A stretch of DNA of 6,452 nt, from contig CACEKL010000024.1 in the NCBI GenBank assembly GCA_902560025.1, positions 1-6,452 on the forward strand, in the 5' to 3' direction. The position numbers and the translations under genes are program-made. Source of the DNA: an uncultured Bacteroidota bacterium. Lineage in GTDB: Bacteria > Bacteroidota > Bacteroidia > Flavobacteriales > Flavobacteriaceae. The stretch's first letter is position 1. Every line of letters begins with the position of its first letter. The notes beneath the pieces were generated by a model that was given only the letters and a program-made list of their open reading frames with translations, was not told the origin of the DNA and ran no database searches. Below are positions 6,020 to 6,452 of this stretch, in pieces.

Positions 6020-6406
6020 TTACTCAATTATAGCTTCTGCTTCAATTTCCACAAGATAATCCTCTCCCACAAGATTAGCTTGAACTAATGTGTTAGCAGG
6101 ATTAATTTCTTTAAATCTTTTACCATGAGTTTCTGCAATATCTTTCCAATCATCCATGTTTTTTACAAAAATTCTTGTTCTAACAACATCACTTAGACTT
6201 CCACCTAATGAGGAAACTGCTGCTTCTATCTTATCAATAATGAAGTTTGTTTGAGCAATAGGATCATTTTTACCAATAACTTTCTCGTTATGAGTAGCTG
6301 TTGTTCCAGAGACAATTATTCTATTACCATATTTAACTGCCCTTGAATAACTAGCCATTTCTTCCCAACTAGTATTACTTGATATATTTTCTCTTTTATT
6401 TGTCAC
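6020..6406 (-). CDS. RidA (YjgF/YER057c/UK114) family protein, divergent subgroup
   Basis: A 128-residue member of the RidA superfamily, trimeric cytoplasmic proteins. The founding members hydrolyse reactive enamine/imine intermediates such as 2-aminoacrylate. Family signatures are RENISSNTSWEEMASYSRAV (5-24), IIVSGTTA (30-37), DPIAQTNFIIDKIEAAVSSLG (48-68), DVVRTRIFVKNM (73-84) and LVEIEAEAII (118-127). In E. coli RidA the substrate carboxylate is held by Arg105 in a PARS context; here the aligned residues are PANT (103-106), giving Asn105. That places it with Rid subgroups lacking the deaminase Arg, whose activities are mostly unknown. The start is GTG at 6406, chosen because the RENISS...WE opening normally lies a few residues from the N-terminus. 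The frame stays open to the right edge without an ATG. It is followed one base after its stop by the SerK-like gene. Confidence 0.88.
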   Translation of the reverse strand: MTNKRENISSNTSWEEMASYSRAVKYGNRIIVSGTTATHNEKVIGKNDPIAQTNFIIDKIEAAVSSLGGSLSDVVRTRIFVKNMDDWKDIAETHGKRFKEINPANTLVQANLVGEDYLVEIEAEAIIE

Positions 6407-6452
6407 TTTTGAAATTTCATAAACTTTTGGTATTGAACTTAAATGATGACTT

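Noticed and set aside
6407..6452. The RidA frame stays open on the minus strand to the window edge, hinting at a longer N-terminus or fusion.
   Set aside because: There is no in-frame ATG in this stretch, and the family's usual N-terminus begins right at the GTG. Another minus frame here ends in a TGA at 6419-6417 and could be the tail of an upstream gene, but 11 codons are too few to call.
1..6452. CRISPR arrays, insertion sequences, tRNA/rRNA, integrase or toxin-antitoxin genes.
   Set aside because: I looked for regularly spaced repeats, terminal inverted repeats, transposase motifs and tRNA-like cloverleaf sequences and found none. The genes are ordinary metabolic and envelope types.

Overview
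The window is AT-rich chromosomal DNA (roughly 30 % GC by eye). It looks like a compact, probably marine member of the Bacteroidota. The evidence is a lipoprotein with an acidic stretch after its Cys, several short Sec signal peptides, A/T-rich leaders with no Shine-Dalgarno sequence before any gene, and one or two exact matches to the Bacteroidota -7 promoter box (TAnnTTTG). The taxonomic call is inference; no RNA gene or universal marker is present.

Layout, left to right. A minus-strand gene encoding an exported protein probably starts at 58 and runs off the left edge. Next is a DUF1080 / 3-keto-disaccharide hydrolase-type lipoprotein (85-873, +), which meets a three-helix membrane protein of unknown function (876-1157, -) tail to tail. 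A GNAT acetyltransferase (1196-1639, +) and an unrecognised secreted protein (1698-2210, +) follow. The latter shares its stop region with a large membrane-anchored N-acyl-D-amino-acid deacylase-type amidohydrolase (2207-3835, -). A saccharopine-dehydrogenase-like / trans-acting enoyl reductase-like oxidoreductase (3924-5126, +) is divergent from the deacylase. At 5249-5576 (+) lies a small secreted protein whose reading frame is broken at a T8 run inside the signal-peptide codons. The right end holds a minus-strand two-gene unit: a RidA-family protein (6020-6406) followed directly by a ParB/SerK-fold protein with free L-serine kinase motifs (5578-6018).

There is no single large operon. The recurring themes are exported or envelope proteins and scavenging: a sugar-derivative hydrolase, D-amino-acid release, and several small secreted unknowns. 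The most coherent functional pair is SerK-like plus RidA-like, which may concern serine/O-phosphoserine chemistry. The most striking sequence-level anomaly is the T8 frameshift in the 5249-5576 gene. I see no mobile element, CRISPR array, tRNA or rRNA, and no stretch longer than 300 bases without a gene. I did not find convincing evidence for a novel multi-gene system.
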